From positions 6,134,501-6,198,500 of the forward strand of contig NZ_JACHNC010000001.1 in assembly GCF_014205215.1 (NCBI RefSeq): DNA of 64,000 bases, written 5' to 3'. The DNA is from Actinoplanes lobatus. GTDB taxonomy: Bacteria > Actinomycetota > Actinomycetes > Mycobacteriales > Micromonosporaceae. Of the stretch, positions 17,609-26,029 are shown in pieces. The stretch's first letter is position 1, and every line of letters starts with the position of its first letter. The translations under genes were made by a program, and so were the position numbers. The notes below the pieces were generated by a model. That model saw only the letters and a list, made by a program, of their open reading frames with translations. It did not search any database and was not told the origin of the DNA.

Positions 17609-17877
17609 CCGGAGACGTACGGGTCGAGATCGGCGAACTGGTGCTCGACGGATTCGGGCCATCCGTGGACGTGGACCTGGTATCGGCCGCGTTCACCACT
17701 GAACTTGTCCGGCTCGTGCGCGCGTACGGCGTACCGCTGGCTTCGGGACGTGAGCGTGAGCTGGACGCCCTGGCCGGATTGCCGCCGATCTCCCCGGCGG
17801 TCTCGCCGGAGCGTCTCGGGATCACGCTGGCCCGGTCGGTGCACGCCGGGCTGAGCGGGCGCGGGAGGCGGCGATGA
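17599..17877 (+). CDS. Small conserved eCIS protein, 92 aa
   Basis: A small soluble protein, MGLTGDVRVEIGELVLDGFG, followed by an AFTTELVRLVRAYGVP helix and a basic tail. An IGELVLxGF motif with a following helix is seen in short proteins placed between the ATPase and DUF4157 genes of eCIS loci, to my recollection. The ATG overlaps the ATPase end by 10 bp and the stop overlaps the DUF4157 start by 4 bp (ATGA), so it is fully coupled. A chaperone or cargo-adaptor role is a guess from position only. Confidence 0.6.
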   Translation: MGLTGDVRVEIGELVLDGFGPSVDVDLVSAAFTTELVRLVRAYGVPLASGRERELDALAGLPPISPAVSPERLGITLARSVHAGLSGRGRRR

Positions 17878-20800
17878 GCGCCACCCGCGCCACACCGGAC
17901 CGGCGGTCGAAACAGGACGACCGGCGCCGCCGGCGTGGCCGGAACACGTCGACACCGTCGCCCAGGAACATCGTCAGCGGGGCCGGGCAGCCACTCGACC
18001 TCAGCGTGCGCCGGGCCGCCGAGGAGCGGCTCGGGTACGACTTCGGGCAGGTCAGGCTGCACACCGACCGGGACGCCGACGCGCTCACCGGGCTGCTCGG
18101 CGCGGACGCGGTCGCCGTCGGACGGGACGTCTTCTTCCGGGCCGGCGCCTACCAGCCGGGCACCACCGGCGGGCAGCGGCTGCTCGTCCACGAACTGCTG
18201 CACACCGTGCAGGAGCCGTACGGGGCCGGGGCGTTGCGGGCCGGGCGTGCGGCCGGGGCGGTGAGCCTGCCCGCGGAACCCGCCGAACAGGCCGCCGAAC
18301 GCGCCGCGCGGGAGTCCGTGGAGCCGTCCGGCGCGGCGGCCGTGGAGCTGTCCGGCGCGGCGGCCGTCGACGCGGAGGCGCCGCTGCCCGCCTGGATGCG
18401 GTACGCGACGGTCACCGCCGACCAGATGCGGGTCGAGCGCCTGGATCCGGCCACCCTGCCGGACCGGTTGGCGGCGACCATCGTGCGGTCCCTGCGCGGG
18501 GACCCCGCCGACTGGTCGCATCGGACCCGCACCCAGTTGGCGCGGTTGCCGGAGGAACTCGTCGAGCCGGTCCTCGACCGGCTGGAGAACCGGTTGCTCG
18601 GCCCGGAGTACGAGCGGGTCCTCGACCTGATCGACGAGGTCGACGGCGAGATCCCGGAGCCGGAGGCGCACGCCGCGCCGCTGCCCGAGCCCGACTCGGC
18701 CGAGGATCTCCGGTACGCCCGTGAGCTGGACCGGCGGCGTGCCGATGAGCAGCGGGAGGCCTCGGGACGGCCGGAGCCCGCGCCCGGTCCGGAGAAGGAG
18801 CAGTACGGGACGCCCGGCGGGCCAGCCCTCACGCCCGGGCCGTTTCCCGCTGCCCGACCGAATCCGGCCGCCCGGCCGGATTCCGGTGGGCGACACGATC
18901 CTGCCGCCCGTGCTGATACCGGCAACCGGTCGGATTCCGGTGCCCGGCAGGAACCCGCCTCTGGCTTTCCCAGTTCCTCTGGCTTGTCCGGGTCCGCGGC
19001 GAAGGGCGAGTCCGCGTCGGCTGCTCAGAGTGGATCCGCGGCCTCGCGGGAGAAGGCCGCCGCCGAGAAATCCGGTGGGGAGACGGCGCAGCGGGAGGTG
19101 CCCGTCGCCAGTGCTGAGGGGTCGGCGGCCAGGAACCGGCCCGAGGCCGCCCAGGCCCGGGCCGCGGGGAGGCAGGTGCGGCCGGAGGAACGGTTCGAAC
19201 CGGGGCGGACGGCCGGCACACCGGCGACCGTGGGCAAGGACACCCAGATGTCGTCGGCGGTGGGGACACTCGATCCGCTCCGCAACCAGGACCTGCCGGA
19301 GCTGCGGGAGACGGAACCCGAATCGCCGCCGCCGACCAACTGGTCCGAGGTGGAGGTCGGTGGCGGGCCGTCCAGCGCCTGGGATGTCAGCCTGCGACCG
19401 GACGACTTCCTGCCGGCTCAGGACCCGGACGTGTCCGCGATCCCGACCGTCGACATGATGGATCCGGCGTCGAGCGTCGAGCCGTCGATGCCGTCGTTCC
19501 CGGCAGCGCCGATCACCCGTGCCGACCGGGTGCAGGCCGAGCGGGAGGCGGAGGACGCCGAGGAGGAGCAGGCCGAAGCGGAGTTGGCGGAGCCGGAGCC
19601 GCTTCTTGCCGACGATCAGTCCGGGCCGGACGTGGTGGGGCCGGCTCTGTCGCTTTCGGACCTGGTCGCCGGGATACCGTCCGCGACCGGTGTCGCCCTG
19701 CGGGACCCGGCGAGTGGCGCCGACCCGAGGAGCGGGCCGGTCGACGCGCAGACCACCGTGCAGGAGGTGGCCGGGCGTTCCGAGGGCGGCACTCGCGAGA
19801 CTGAGCCGGCCGCGAAAGAGGCGAAAGGTACGTCCGCTGCGGGTGACAACGTCGCGGCGGCGCCCGAGAAGGCAAGCCAGCAGGCGGTCGGTGGGCAGGC
19901 GACCGCACCGGCCACGGAGTCCTCCAGCCGGTCGGCCGGCGGCCCGGCCGCTGAACCCGGGACGACAAGCGAGCCGTCGACAGCACCCGCCGCCGGGACG
20001 GGGTCGCCGTCGAGCGCGCGGCCCGCCGTACCGGAAATGTCTTCTCGTGAGCCCGCGCCGACCCCGCCCGCGCCCGATGCACCTGCCTTGGCCACCGATC
20101 CGGCCTCGCGGGAAGCGGCGCCTGGCGCCGCCCCGCCATCAGTGCGCGCCGAAAACGCTGGCGGCGGGAGCGCTGGCGGCGGGAGCGCGGGCGCCAGTGG
20201 TGGAGGCGGCGGAGGCGGGAGCGCGGCCGCCCCCGTCAAGCGCAAGGACGAATCCGCGCCCGCCCCGGACCTGTCCACCGCATCCCCCGAAGGGGGCCTG
20301 GCCACCGCCGCCACGCTGAAACCGCACCGCGCCCTGGAAGCGATGGGCGGGGTGGGCCGCGCCGCCGACCGCAATGTCGGCGACGAGCACAAGAATCTGG
20401 CCACCGCCCCGCCCGCCATGCAACGCCCGGCCGGCGCACCGCAGACGCTGTCCGGCCCGCCGAAGGCCGACACGGCGGTGCGGTACTCGACGGATCCGGC
20501 CCAGCGTTCCACCGCGCCGGAGAGTGGGAAAGCCGAGGTCACCGGCGCGCAGGAGCCGGCCGGGCCGATCGAGGCGGAGCAGGCCGAGGAGCCGGGCGGC
20601 TGGGACACCTTCAAGATGGCGCTGGGTTTCGGCATCGGCAAGGTCGCCTCGTGGCTGGGTTTTGAGGTGGACGCCCAGGAACTGGCCGCCAAGTTCGCCG
20701 GGCTGCCCACCAGGGACGAGGCGCTCAAGCAGGCGATGGCCGGGAACGCGCCGGGCGTACAGATGAGCGGCGCGGCCGGGCAGACGTCGGCCGACCAGGG

Positions 20801-23800
20801 CGCCGCCGTCGACGACAAGGGCCGGCAGACGGTGAGCGCCGCCCGCGAGGACGCCGGCCGGGGGATGGGCGAGGACCAGGTCTACCCGGACGTGCCGCCG
20901 GAGACGATGGAGGCGGCGGTGCCGGGCCGGCCGGGTGGCGCCCCGGTTCCGGCCGTCGGCGCGCCGACCGGTGCGGTGCCCGCCGAGGCGGCGTCCAAGG
21001 TGGCCGAACATGACAACGGCCCCCGGATCCAGACAGCGTTCCAGCAGGGCGGTCAGGGCATGGCGCAGGGCCGCCAGGACCGGGACCGTGGTTTCCGCGA
21101 CTCGCAGGCACGCCACCGGGCCGAGGTCACCGCCGAGGTCGCGACCAACACCGAAAACCAGGCGGGGGTACGGGGTGGCGCGCTCGACGACGTGAATTCG
21201 CAGCGTGCCGCCTGGCGTACCGATCAGGACCGGGAGCTGTCGAAACTCGGCACGAAGAAGGCGGACCGGCAGGCGAAGGTCCGTAAGGACGTGCAGGACC
21301 GGGAGAAGAAGGCCGACGACGACGTCACCACCGAGAAGGACAACAGCGACAAGAGGATCCGTGCCGAGGCGACCCGGGCGGAGCAGGACGCCGAGCGGCA
21401 GCGCGACTCCGCCGTACAGAACTCGGGCAACTGGGTGGCCAAGGCCTTCGAATGGCTGAAACAGAAGGTCATCGAGATCAAGAACGCGATCGTACGGGTG
21501 ATCCGGGCGGCCCGGGACGCGGTCGTCGGCTTCATCAAGAACTTCAAGTCGACCGTCGAGCGGTGGATCAACGAGGCCCGCACGTTCATCGTCGACGCGA
21601 TCACGAAGCTGATCACCGAGCTGATCGAGTTCGCCAAAGCCATGGTGCAGGCGGTCATCGAACTGGCCAACCGCATCCGGCGACTGATCACCGACCTGAT
21701 CAAGGCGGCGATCGCCCTGGTCAACCGGCTCGCCGCGATGCTCAAGCAGATCATCAAGGATCTGCTCGACGCGCTCGGCAAACTGCTCGCCGAGATTCTG
21801 CGGATCCTGCTGAAAGCCCTGATGGACGTCATCAAGGCGGTCGTGGACGCGGTCAAGCAGGTCCTCGCGGCGGCCTCCCAGTTGCTGGGCGCGTTGGGCA
21901 AGTTCATGTTCATCGCCATCGACTTCCTGTCCGATCCCGGCGGCTGGCTGGGCGGCGCCAGGAATTCGGCCGTGGACGGTGCGAAGAACCACCTGTTCCG
22001 CGAGGTCAAGTCGGCGGTCAAGGCATGGTTCCAGCAGAAGGTCGAGGAGATCCTCGGCGTCGGCAGGGCGGTCATCGACGTACTGGTCAAGGGCGGTTTC
22101 ACGCTCGAGAAGATCGTCAAGGAGACGTGGGACGCGATCCTGCCCATGCTCCCGGTCATCATCGGCGAGATCGTCATCACCAAGGTCATCGCCAAGCTGA
22201 TCCCCGGCGCGGGCTGGGTGATGGCCGTCATCGACGCGATCCGGACGGCGATCGGCTCGCTGGGCGCGATCCTGCGGGCGGCCGGCGCGGTCCTGTCCTG
22301 GCTGCTGGCGGTCCGGCAGGGCAGCGCCGGGATTCTGTTCGCCAAGGCGGTCGCCGCCGGCATCGTGGCCCTGCTGGAACTGGCCTACGAGGCGCTGGTG
22401 AGCGGCATCGGCAAGTATGTCGCCAAGGTCGGCAAGCGCCTCAAGGCCGTCGCGCAGCGGCTGGCCAGGGGCAAGAAGCGCGACACGCCGGGCGCTCCGG
22501 GCGACGGCGGCCGACCCGGCCGGGCACCGGATCGGCCCACCACCGGGACGCGGGGCGCCGATACCCCGCGTGCGGCGCCCCGGGGCGGCCTTCCTGGGCG
22601 GCCCGCCGCCACGCCGAGGCCCCGTCCCGCCGCCGGGCCGAGACCCGACCGGCGGCCCCCGGCCGGCCCGGGACCCCGATCGACGGGTGCCCCGGATCGC
22701 CCCGGTAGCCGGTCGGCCGGTGCTCCGGACCGGCCCGGAACCCGATCCACCGGTGCTCCGGACCGTCCCGGGGCAAGGCCCGCCGGTGCTCCGGATCGGC
22801 CGGGGACGAGTCCTTCCGGAACCTCGGATCGGCCCGGAACCAGCCCGGCCGGCGCTGCGGACAGGCCGTCGGCTGCTTTGCCAGCCGGGTCGACGCCGGC
22901 CCCTGCCAGGTCGCCGGGCCGGGTGCCGCCCGCCACCGCAAAGAACCGCGACGGCACTCCTAGGACCGCCGCGGATCAACGGCCGGACACCCGCCCCACC
23001 CCGCCGCCGAGACCGCGGCCCGAGGCGAAGGCCCCGGCGAAGCCGTCGCCGGGTCCGAAGGACGCCGACCCGGCGAAACCGAAGAACACCGACCCGGACC
23101 GCCCCAGGGACACCGATCCGTCCCGGTCGAAGCCCGACGGCACGGGTGCCCCGAAACCGGGACGGGACGGCGACCGCCCGGGCGGCCCGCGTGACCGCCG
23201 GGATGCCGATCGACCGGACCGGGATCCGTCGTCCAGGCCCTCGCCGGAGCGGAGTCACTCGCCGGATCGCAAGGACCGGGAGCGAAAGAAGGACGAGGAG
23301 TCCAAGGACGAGCGGCTGCGCCGGATCGTGGCCCGGATCCAGCCGAAGGTGAGACGGCTCGTCGACCGGGGAGTGCTCGGCCGCCCGCTGCGGGCCGCGC
23401 TCTCCGGGTTGCGCCTGTGGTACCGCCTCACCGGCCTGGACACCGCCGGGCAGCCCGACTTCGGGATCACGGCGGTGCTGAATCCGCGGCGGGATGTCCA
23501 GCGCGGATGGGTGCTCACCGGCTCCGATCTGCGCCGGCTGGTCACCGAGGTGTCCGAGGAGATGCTCCAGCGGCCGGACGTGCAGGACGCGGCGCGGAGG
23601 ATGCGCATCACCATGGCGGTGGCCGGGGTCAATGCCGAGGAGCAAGCACTGGAGATCGCGGAGTCCCGCGACATCCCGGGCGCGGTCCGGTACCTGCAGA
23701 ACCGGGGAACCGGCTTGGAGCTGGCCCGCCCGGGCGGGCCGAGCCGGGTCGCCGGTCCGCACCGGCCGCGTGAGGGGCGTGGGCGACAGCCCGGAGCCAT

Positions 23801-24443
23801 GGAGACGTACCGGGTCGGGCCCGACCGGGACCCGGTGTCCGAGGAGAACCGCGTGGGCGCCACGAATGCGCTGACGCAGGGAGTCGGCACCTATCCGGAG
23901 ATATTCCGGGTGATCCAGCGTATGCGTCATGGGGACCGGGCCATCGCGCACGCGCTGCGGCAGTATTCGAGGACGAGGCGATTTCCGGGCGGATTCGACG
24001 CTGACCAGCGTGAGTTCCTGCGAGCCCTGCACTGGCTGATTTTCGTCCGCGAATCGGTGCGCGACCGGGCGAATCTCGGATTCGCGCCGATGATGGTGCG
24101 GCTCATCGAGCGAGGTCAGCTCAGCTGGGAGGAGGCCTTCGTCCAGTTCGAGGCCAGGGAGAGCGGCCGGAGGGGTGGCCGGGGGTCCTTCCCGATGTCG
24201 ATGCGGCTGGCGGCAAGCGCTTCGCGTGGCATCGCGGCCCGGATCCGGAGCCGGCGGCGCAGGCCGAGCAACGCGTTGCTCAATCGGAGGGAGCTGGCGC
24301 GCAGGCAATTCGAGTTGAGTGAACGGTGGATGCGTGCTGTCACCAATGGACAGGGGATTTACGGTCCCACCGCATCGCAGGCCATTCAGAACGGGCGTGA
24401 GCAGGTGCAGCGCTTCATGCTGAGATACTACGGTCTCGACTAG
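17874..24443 (+). CDS. Giant DUF4157 protein, candidate eCIS cargo/tape-measure
   Basis: A 2189-aa multidomain protein. Residues 32-114 are a DUF4157 (eCIS core) domain with an HELLH metallopeptidase-like motif at 106-110. Roughly 260-760 is low-complexity Ala/Ser/Pro/Glu; 761-785 is Gly-rich; 1119-1185 a Lys/Asp/Glu/Arg coiled coil; 1186-1356 a run of amphipathic Ile/Leu/Lys helices; 1423-1519 a hydrophobic, membrane-insertable stretch. A Pro/Arg linker carries six 11-aa repeats (1603-1668). Residues 1812-2189 form an unrecognised, basic, helix-rich domain. DUF4157 proteins are known eCIS-associated toxin or cargo proteins. No separate tape-measure gene is visible, so the helical centre might serve as one. 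The 3' end has lower GC than its neighbours. Start is coupled to the preceding stop. Confidence 0.8.
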   Translation: MSATRATPDRRSKQDDRRRRRGRNTSTPSPRNIVSGAGQPLDLSVRRAAEERLGYDFGQVRLHTDRDADALTGLLGADAVAVGRDVFFRAGAYQPGTTGGQRLLVHELLHTVQEPYGAGALRAGRAAGAVSLPAEPAEQAAERAARESVEPSGAAAVELSGAAAVDAEAPLPAWMRYATVTADQMRVERLDPATLPDRLAATIVRSLRGDPADWSHRTRTQLARLPEELVEPVLDRLENRLLGPEYERVLDLIDEVDGEIPEPEAHAAPLPEPDSAEDLRYARELDRRRADEQREASGRPEPAPGPEKEQYGTPGGPALTPGPFPAARPNPAARPDSGGRHDPAARADTGNRSDSGARQEPASGFPSSSGLSGSAAKGESASAAQSGSAASREKAAAEKSGGETAQREVPVASAEGSAARNRPEAAQARAAGRQVRPEERFEPGRTAGTPATVGKDTQMSSAVGTLDPLRNQDLPELRETEPESPPPTNWSEVEVGGGPSSAWDVSLRPDDFLPAQDPDVSAIPTVDMMDPASSVEPSMPSFPAAPITRADRVQAEREAEDAEEEQAEAELAEPEPLLADDQSGPDVVGPALSLSDLVAGIPSATGVALRDPASGADPRSGPVDAQTTVQEVAGRSEGGTRETEPAAKEAKGTSAAGDNVAAAPEKASQQAVGGQATAPATESSSRSAGGPAAEPGTTSEPSTAPAAGTGSPSSARPAVPEMSSREPAPTPPAPDAPALATDPASREAAPGAAPPSVRAENAGGGSAGGGSAGASGGGGGGGSAAAPVKRKDESAPAPDLSTASPEGGLATAATLKPHRALEAMGGVGRAADRNVGDEHKNLATAPPAMQRPAGAPQTLSGPPKADTAVRYSTDPAQRSTAPESGKAEVTGAQEPAGPIEAEQAEEPGGWDTFKMALGFGIGKVASWLGFEVDAQELAAKFAGLPTRDEALKQAMAGNAPGVQMSGAAGQTSADQGAAVDDKGRQTVSAAREDAGRGMGEDQVYPDVPPETMEAAVPGRPGGAPVPAVGAPTGAVPAEAASKVAEHDNGPRIQTAFQQGGQGMAQGRQDRDRGFRDSQARHRAEVTAEVATNTENQAGVRGGALDDVNSQRAAWRTDQDRELSKLGTKKADRQAKVRKDVQDREKKADDDVTTEKDNSDKRIRAEATRAEQDAERQRDSAVQNSGNWVAKAFEWLKQKVIEIKNAIVRVIRAARDAVVGFIKNFKSTVERWINEARTFIVDAITKLITELIEFAKAMVQAVIELANRIRRLITDLIKAAIALVNRLAAMLKQIIKDLLDALGKLLAEILRILLKALMDVIKAVVDAVKQVLAAASQLLGALGKFMFIAIDFLSDPGGWLGGARNSAVDGAKNHLFREVKSAVKAWFQQKVEEILGVGRAVIDVLVKGGFTLEKIVKETWDAILPMLPVIIGEIVITKVIAKLIPGAGWVMAVIDAIRTAIGSLGAILRAAGAVLSWLLAVRQGSAGILFAKAVAAGIVALLELAYEALVSGIGKYVAKVGKRLKAVAQRLARGKKRDTPGAPGDGGRPGRAPDRPTTGTRGADTPRAAPRGGLPGRPAATPRPRPAAGPRPDRRPPAGPGPRSTGAPDRPGSRSAGAPDRPGTRSTGAPDRPGARPAGAPDRPGTSPSGTSDRPGTSPAGAADRPSAALPAGSTPAPARSPGRVPPATAKNRDGTPRTAADQRPDTRPTPPPRPRPEAKAPAKPSPGPKDADPAKPKNTDPDRPRDTDPSRSKPDGTGAPKPGRDGDRPGGPRDRRDADRPDRDPSSRPSPERSHSPDRKDRERKKDEESKDERLRRIVARIQPKVRRLVDRGVLGRPLRAALSGLRLWYRLTGLDTAGQPDFGITAVLNPRRDVQRGWVLTGSDLRRLVTEVSEEMLQRPDVQDAARRMRITMAVAGVNAEEQALEIAESRDIPGAVRYLQNRGTGLELARPGGPSRVAGPHRPREGRGRQPGAMETYRVGPDRDPVSEENRVGATNALTQGVGTYPEIFRVIQRMRHGDRAIAHALRQYSRTRRFPGGFDADQREFLRALHWLIFVRESVRDRANLGFAPMMVRLIERGQLSWEEAFVQFEARESGRRGGRGSFPMSMRLAASASRGIAARIRSRRRRPSNALLNRRELARRQFELSERWMRAVTNGQGIYGPTASQAIQNGREQVQRFMLRYYGLD
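22680..22877 (+). repeat. Six 33-bp tandem repeats (GAPDRPG units)
   Basis: Six successive 11-residue units with consensus (S/P)(T/A)GAPDRPG(T/S)(R/S) inside the DUF4157 gene; the last two are diverged (GTSDRPG, GAADRPS). They lie in a Pro/Arg-rich linker between the hydrophobic segment and the C-terminal domain and probably act as a flexible spacer. Confidence 0.85.
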
Positions 24444-24465
24444 CGGATTCTTCAGGGGAATATGA

Positions 24466-25041
24466 ATGGCTGAGATGAAGGCTCGAATGGTGTTCAAGAA
24501 TGTGGACGCCGAACTGGAGGTCGACCAGATCTCCTTCGATGACGGTTGGGACATGCTCCAGGTCGAGGACCCCGCCTCGGACACGTTCGTCAACGTCTGG
24601 GCGACCGCGGACGGCTCCGTCGAGATCCATCTCGTCAAGGACCCGATGGTGGGCCTGGACTATCTGACCCTGTACGGCGACGACGTGGCGGACGTCCAGC
24701 TCGACATCGAGGAACGGTCGTCCTTCTGGTCCACCGGGGAAGCGCTGCGGGAGATCGGGCGGGCCACCGACCGCGACGACCGGCTGCGGGCCGTCTACAC
24801 GGCGGCGCTGTCCGCCACCGACGCCGAGAGCGACGCCGTGGCGGAGGCGTTCCGCACGGTCAGCCGGGACGACGATCCCGGGATCCGGCTGTCGGTGGTG
24901 GTCGCGACGGGTTATCTCCAGACCCCCGGCCTCGTGGAGATCGTCGCCGGGCTGGCCGCCGACGATCCGCACGACACCGTCCGGGAGAACGCCCGGATCC
25001 TGCTGGAGGGGATCGAACGAGAACGTGGAGGTGGGTGGTAG
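24466..25041 (+). CDS. Unknown acidic protein beside the DUF4157 gene
   Basis: A 191-aa acidic soluble protein that I do not recognise. The N-terminal half is beta-rich (MKARMVFKNVDAELEVDQIS, DGSVEIHLVKD, ADVQLDIEERSSF); the C-terminal half is a HEAT-like helical segment (DPGIRLSVVVATGYLQTP, DTVRENARILLEGIERE). It starts 23 bp after the DUF4157 stop with an AGGGGAA Shine-Dalgarno site, and has no counterpart among standard eCIS structural proteins. Position and acidity against a basic effector domain suggest an immunity protein or a cargo chaperone. That is inference. The first 20 codons share the lower GC of the preceding gene's end. Confidence 0.6.
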   Translation: MAEMKARMVFKNVDAELEVDQISFDDGWDMLQVEDPASDTFVNVWATADGSVEIHLVKDPMVGLDYLTLYGDDVADVQLDIEERSSFWSTGEALREIGRATDRDDRLRAVYTAALSATDAESDAVAEAFRTVSRDDDPGIRLSVVVATGYLQTPGLVEIVAGLAADDPHDTVRENARILLEGIERERGGGW

Positions 25042-25680
25042 ATGAGCACGTTCGCCGACATTCCCAAGGCGATCCGGGCATCGATCGTGGTGATGGATCC
25101 GGGCGGCGCGGCACCGCGGCGGGTCATCGTCATGCAGTTCAATCCGGACTCGCTGGAACGCAGCATCCAGCCGCAGGCGGCCGGGGGCACGTCCGGTGCG
25201 AGCGGAACCGGGACCGACGGTGACCGCAACGAGGCGCTGCGGCTCAAGGGCCCGGCCGAGGAGCAGTGGAAGTTCACCGCTGAGATCGACGCCACCGATC
25301 AACTGGACGTCGCCGCGCCGGACGGCATCCACCCGCAACTGGCCGCGCTGGAGATGCTCGTCCAGCCGACGGTCGCCCAGTTGCGGGAATCCATCGACGC
25401 GGCCCGCCGGGGCGCCATCGAGGTCAACCCGATCGAGATGCCGCTGACCCTGTTCACCTGGGGCGGCAAGCGGATCATGCCGGTCCGGCTGACCGAGTTG
25501 TCGGTCAACGAGCAGGCGTTCGACGTCGACCTCAACCCGATCCGCGCGTCGCTGAGCATCGGCATGAAGATCCTCACCGTCAGCGACCTGCCGTTCGGGC
25601 ATCCCGGCGGCGACTTCTACCTCGCCCACCTGGCGATGAAGGAACAACTCGCCGCCCGTGGCAGCAGGATCGGAGGCTGA
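25042..25680 (+). CDS. eCIS tube-baseplate adaptor (Afp7/Pvc7 N-domain-like)
   Basis: A 212-aa protein of the CIS tube-adaptor family, placed between tube and baseplate hub. Signatures: VVMDPGG, VIVMQFNPDSLERSIQP, a disordered Gly/Thr loop, RLKGPAEEQWKFTAEIDATD, VNPIEMPLTLFTWGGKRIMP, LTELSVNEQAFDVDLNPIRA, and SIGMKILTVSDL. In Afp7 this domain is joined to a LysM; here the LysM-like part is encoded by the next gene, 2 bp downstream. ATG immediately follows the preceding stop. Confidence 0.85.
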   Translation: MSTFADIPKAIRASIVVMDPGGAAPRRVIVMQFNPDSLERSIQPQAAGGTSGASGTGTDGDRNEALRLKGPAEEQWKFTAEIDATDQLDVAAPDGIHPQLAALEMLVQPTVAQLRESIDAARRGAIEVNPIEMPLTLFTWGGKRIMPVRLTELSVNEQAFDVDLNPIRASLSIGMKILTVSDLPFGHPGGDFYLAHLAMKEQLAARGSRIGG

Positions 25681-25681
25681 C

Positions 25682-26029
25682 GTGCCCGAGCCCTACCCGA
25701 ACGTCTACGACGGGATTCCCGGCGCCGCACCCTACCCGCGGACCAGCCGCTACGCCGCTGTCGAGATCGCGGTGCACACCCGGCCGGACGGCCAGGAGAT
25801 CCGGTACGCCCGGCACCGGCTGCTGCCACCGCTGCCTGACGGCGACCACACAGGCGTCCACACGGTCACCGCCGGGGAACGGCCCGACCTGCTGGGACGG
25901 CGTTTCTACGGCGACCCGGAGCAGTGGTGGCGGATCGCCGACGCCAATCCGGTGCTCGACCCGCGTGAGCTGACCGCCGAGCCGGGCCGCGCGATCGGCG
26001 TACCGGAACGGGGTTTTGATCTTGGCTGA
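25682..26029 (+). CDS. LysM-like baseplate protein
   Basis: A 115-aa protein with a C-terminal LysM/tail-X-like fold (VHTVTAGERPDLLGRRFYGD, then WWRIADANPVLDPREL). Such proteins sit with the tube adaptor and hub in contractile systems. The GTG at 25682 directly follows the previous stop; an upstream ATG at 25658 would overlap that gene by 23 bp and is less likely. Its stop overlaps the next start by 8 bp. Together with the previous gene it looks like a split version of Afp7. Confidence 0.8.
   Translation: MPEPYPNVYDGIPGAAPYPRTSRYAAVEIAVHTRPDGQEIRYARHRLLPPLPDGDHTGVHTVTAGERPDLLGRRFYGDPEQWWRIADANPVLDPRELTAEPGRAIGVPERGFDLG

Noticed and set aside
20139..24638. A 1499-codon minus-strand open frame
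   Set aside because: Antisense of the DUF4157 gene. High GC keeps this frame free of stops; the translation has no recognisable domain.
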